Source: Ignavibacteria bacterium
GTDB lineage: Bacteria; Bacteroidota; Ignavibacteria; UBA10030; SZUA-254
DNA: 6,317 nucleotides
Assembly (NCBI GenBank): GCA_005877655.1
Contig: VBOC01000187.1
Span: forward strand, 1 to 6,317
Direction: 5' to 3'
This document shows positions 5,222 to 6,317 of the stretch, piece by piece. The translations under genes and the position numbers were made by a program. The notes under the pieces are model-generated. The model had not been told where the DNA came from and searched no databases. It saw only the letters and a list, made by a program, of their open reading frames with translations. How positions within the stretch are numbered: the first letter of the stretch is position 1; each line of letters opens with the position of its first letter.

Positions 5222-6317
5222 ATCGTTTCCGAAGAGCAAGTGGGTGAATGACGCGAAGTCGAACATGGTGCACATCGCCTATCAACTCGACCGCGAAGGG
5301 AAACCGGAGTACGGGGAAATCGTCAAGGGGCTGAACGACTCGGCCGATGAGGACGTCAAACTCGCGGCGTTGTACGCTCTCGGAAACATGGGTAGCGAGA
5401 AGGCGTACGCTTCCATCGTCTCGCTGTACGATCAGATGCCGAGCGATAACATCCGCAGTAAAATCGTTTACCTCCTCGGCAACTTCGATTCACCGGCCAG
5501 CAGGAAAAAGCTCGGGGAGATTGCCCTCAAGGACCCCAGCACGAAGGTGCAGAAAGATGCCGTCTATGCCATCGGCAACAGCGGCGGCCCGGAGTCGGTA
5601 GACGCGTTGAAGCAAATCGTCCGCTCGAAAGTGAAATCAGAATTGCGCACTGCCGCGCTCTACACGCTTGGGAATACCGAAGGCGATTCAGCTGCGACGT
5701 TCCTCGGGGAGATCGCCCGCACGGACGCGGATGTAACGCTTGCGAAGGCCGCGGCAAACGCTATTGGCAACATCTCAACAGACGTGGCTTCACGGGAACT
5801 CAGGCGCGTGCTGAAAGAGGCGGTCGACCTCGAGGTGAGAAAGGCGGCAATGTATGCGCTCGGGAACCAGGGCAACGCGATCTCTGTTTCCGCCCTCAAG
5901 GACGCCGCGCTGAACGATCCTGACGATGAGCTGGGCAAGGCGGCTGCGTATGCCCTGGGGAACGTCGGAGGAGAAGGTGCGATCGGCGCACTCGAAGAGA
6001 TCATCGGCCAGAGTAAGGATCCGAAAGTCCAGGAGGCCGCTCTCTTCAGTCTCGGCAATGTGGGAGGAGAGAGGCCGAAGAACTTTCTCGTCCAGATCGC
6101 GTTGACGAGCATGAACGAGAAGATCGCCAAGACGGCTCTCTTCGCACTTGGAAATCTCAGCAGTGGACACGGCGGTGGACACGACGCCGACCTCATGCTC
6201 GATATCGTCCGCAAGGCAAAGGATCCCGAGGTGCGAAAACAGGCGCTGTACCAGATCGGAAACAACAGCGACGATCCGGCGGCAGTCAAAGTCCTGGGGA
6301 CGGTCGCCAAAGAATCG
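5193..6317 (+). CDS. HEAT-repeat protein, main part of the same broken gene, cut off by the right edge
   Basis: This frame is open from just after a TGA at 5172-5174 to the window edge, so the gene is incomplete on the right. It begins AFGCYRDFIKSFPKSKW, a TPR-like second helix that matches the LIKKYQKSLW helix in the upstream frame. It then runs into at least ten HEAT/PBS-lyase-type repeats, each with a (Y/F/N)xxGN core: ALGNMG, LLGNFD, AIGNSG, TLGNTE, AIGNIS, ALGNQG, ALGNVG, SLGNVG, ALGNLS and QIGNNS. The repeats form stacked helix pairs that usually serve as protein-binding scaffolds, and no catalytic motif is seen. The real start is probably the ATG at 4949, across a frame break. If translated alone, GTG at 5244 (after GAAGAG at 5231-5236) or ATG at 5265 could serve, but neither would have a signal peptide. 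The operon position suggests a role in the sigma/anti-sigma circuit or its output. The binding partner is unknown. Confidence 0.82.
5373..6263 (+). repeat. Ten HEAT-like repeats with a 96-nt (32-residue) period
   Basis: The codon of the aromatic (or Asn) residue opening each xxxGN core starts at 5373, 5469, 5565, 5661, 5757, 5853, 5949, 6045, 6141 and 6249. Eight intervals are exactly 96 nt and the last is 108 nt. The DNA of the units is well diverged, so the regularity is at protein level. Confidence 0.9.
6163..6186 (+). repeat. 12-bp tandem duplication inside HEAT repeat 9
   Basis: Units GTGGACACGGCG (6163-6174) and GTGGACACGACG (6175-6186) differ at one base. They fall in the loop encoding SGHGGGHD and add four residues, exactly the excess of the 108-nt interval over the 96-nt period. 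Confidence 0.85.

Noticed and set aside
5660..6310. Minus-strand 216-aa open frame, Ser/Ala/Phe-rich
   Set aside because: It lies opposite the HEAT array. The regular codons of the repeats keep the antisense frame open, and there is no motif.

Overview
The window reads as GC-rich bacterial chromosomal DNA with two divergent gene sets. No RNA gene, CRISPR array or transposase is visible. A group-typical ECF sigma / zinc-finger anti-sigma pair, a secreted S9A prolyl oligopeptidase and an exported TPR plus HEAT-repeat protein would fit the Bacteroidota/Ignavibacteriota-type (FCB) lineages. That placement is an impression from gene content, not something the sequence proves.

Left half, minus strand, read right to left. 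A possible 106-aa small ORF (3135-3455) comes first. It is followed by a 542-aa radical SAM protein with an N-terminal cobalamin-binding-like domain (1437-3065). After a 17-nt gap comes a prolyl oligopeptidase with a signal peptide, whose start is at 1419. The oligopeptidase runs off the left edge after 473 codons: its beta-propeller is present and its catalytic Ser/Asp/His domain lies outside. The 17-nt gap implies that the radical SAM and peptidase genes are co-transcribed.

Middle (3066-3493): 428 nt with no confidently assigned gene, separating the two divergent sets. It should hold both promoters, but none stands out.

Right half, plus strand: an ECF sigma factor (3494-4108, GTG start), a membrane anti-sigma factor with a zinc-binding N-terminus (4108-4932, 1-nt TAATG overlap), then after 16 nt an exported protein with a TPR-like start and at least ten HEAT-like repeats (4949 to beyond the right edge). 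The three look like one operon. By analogy with known systems, the anti-sigma factor would hold the sigma factor at the membrane until an envelope signal releases it. The third protein would act outside the cytoplasm, possibly as a scaffold.

The third gene is the most unusual part. Its first frame stops at 5221, while the clear continuation lies in the +1 frame, so it is broken by a small indel or deletion near 5189-5205. Its start carries a 21-bp in-frame tandem repeat that lengthens the signal peptide and gives four in-frame ATGs. Its HEAT motifs recur at exactly 96 nt eight times. The single longer interval (108 nt) is explained by a 12-bp tandem duplication. Together with a 15-bp duplication in the sigma-factor linker, this makes the operon look prone to replication slippage.
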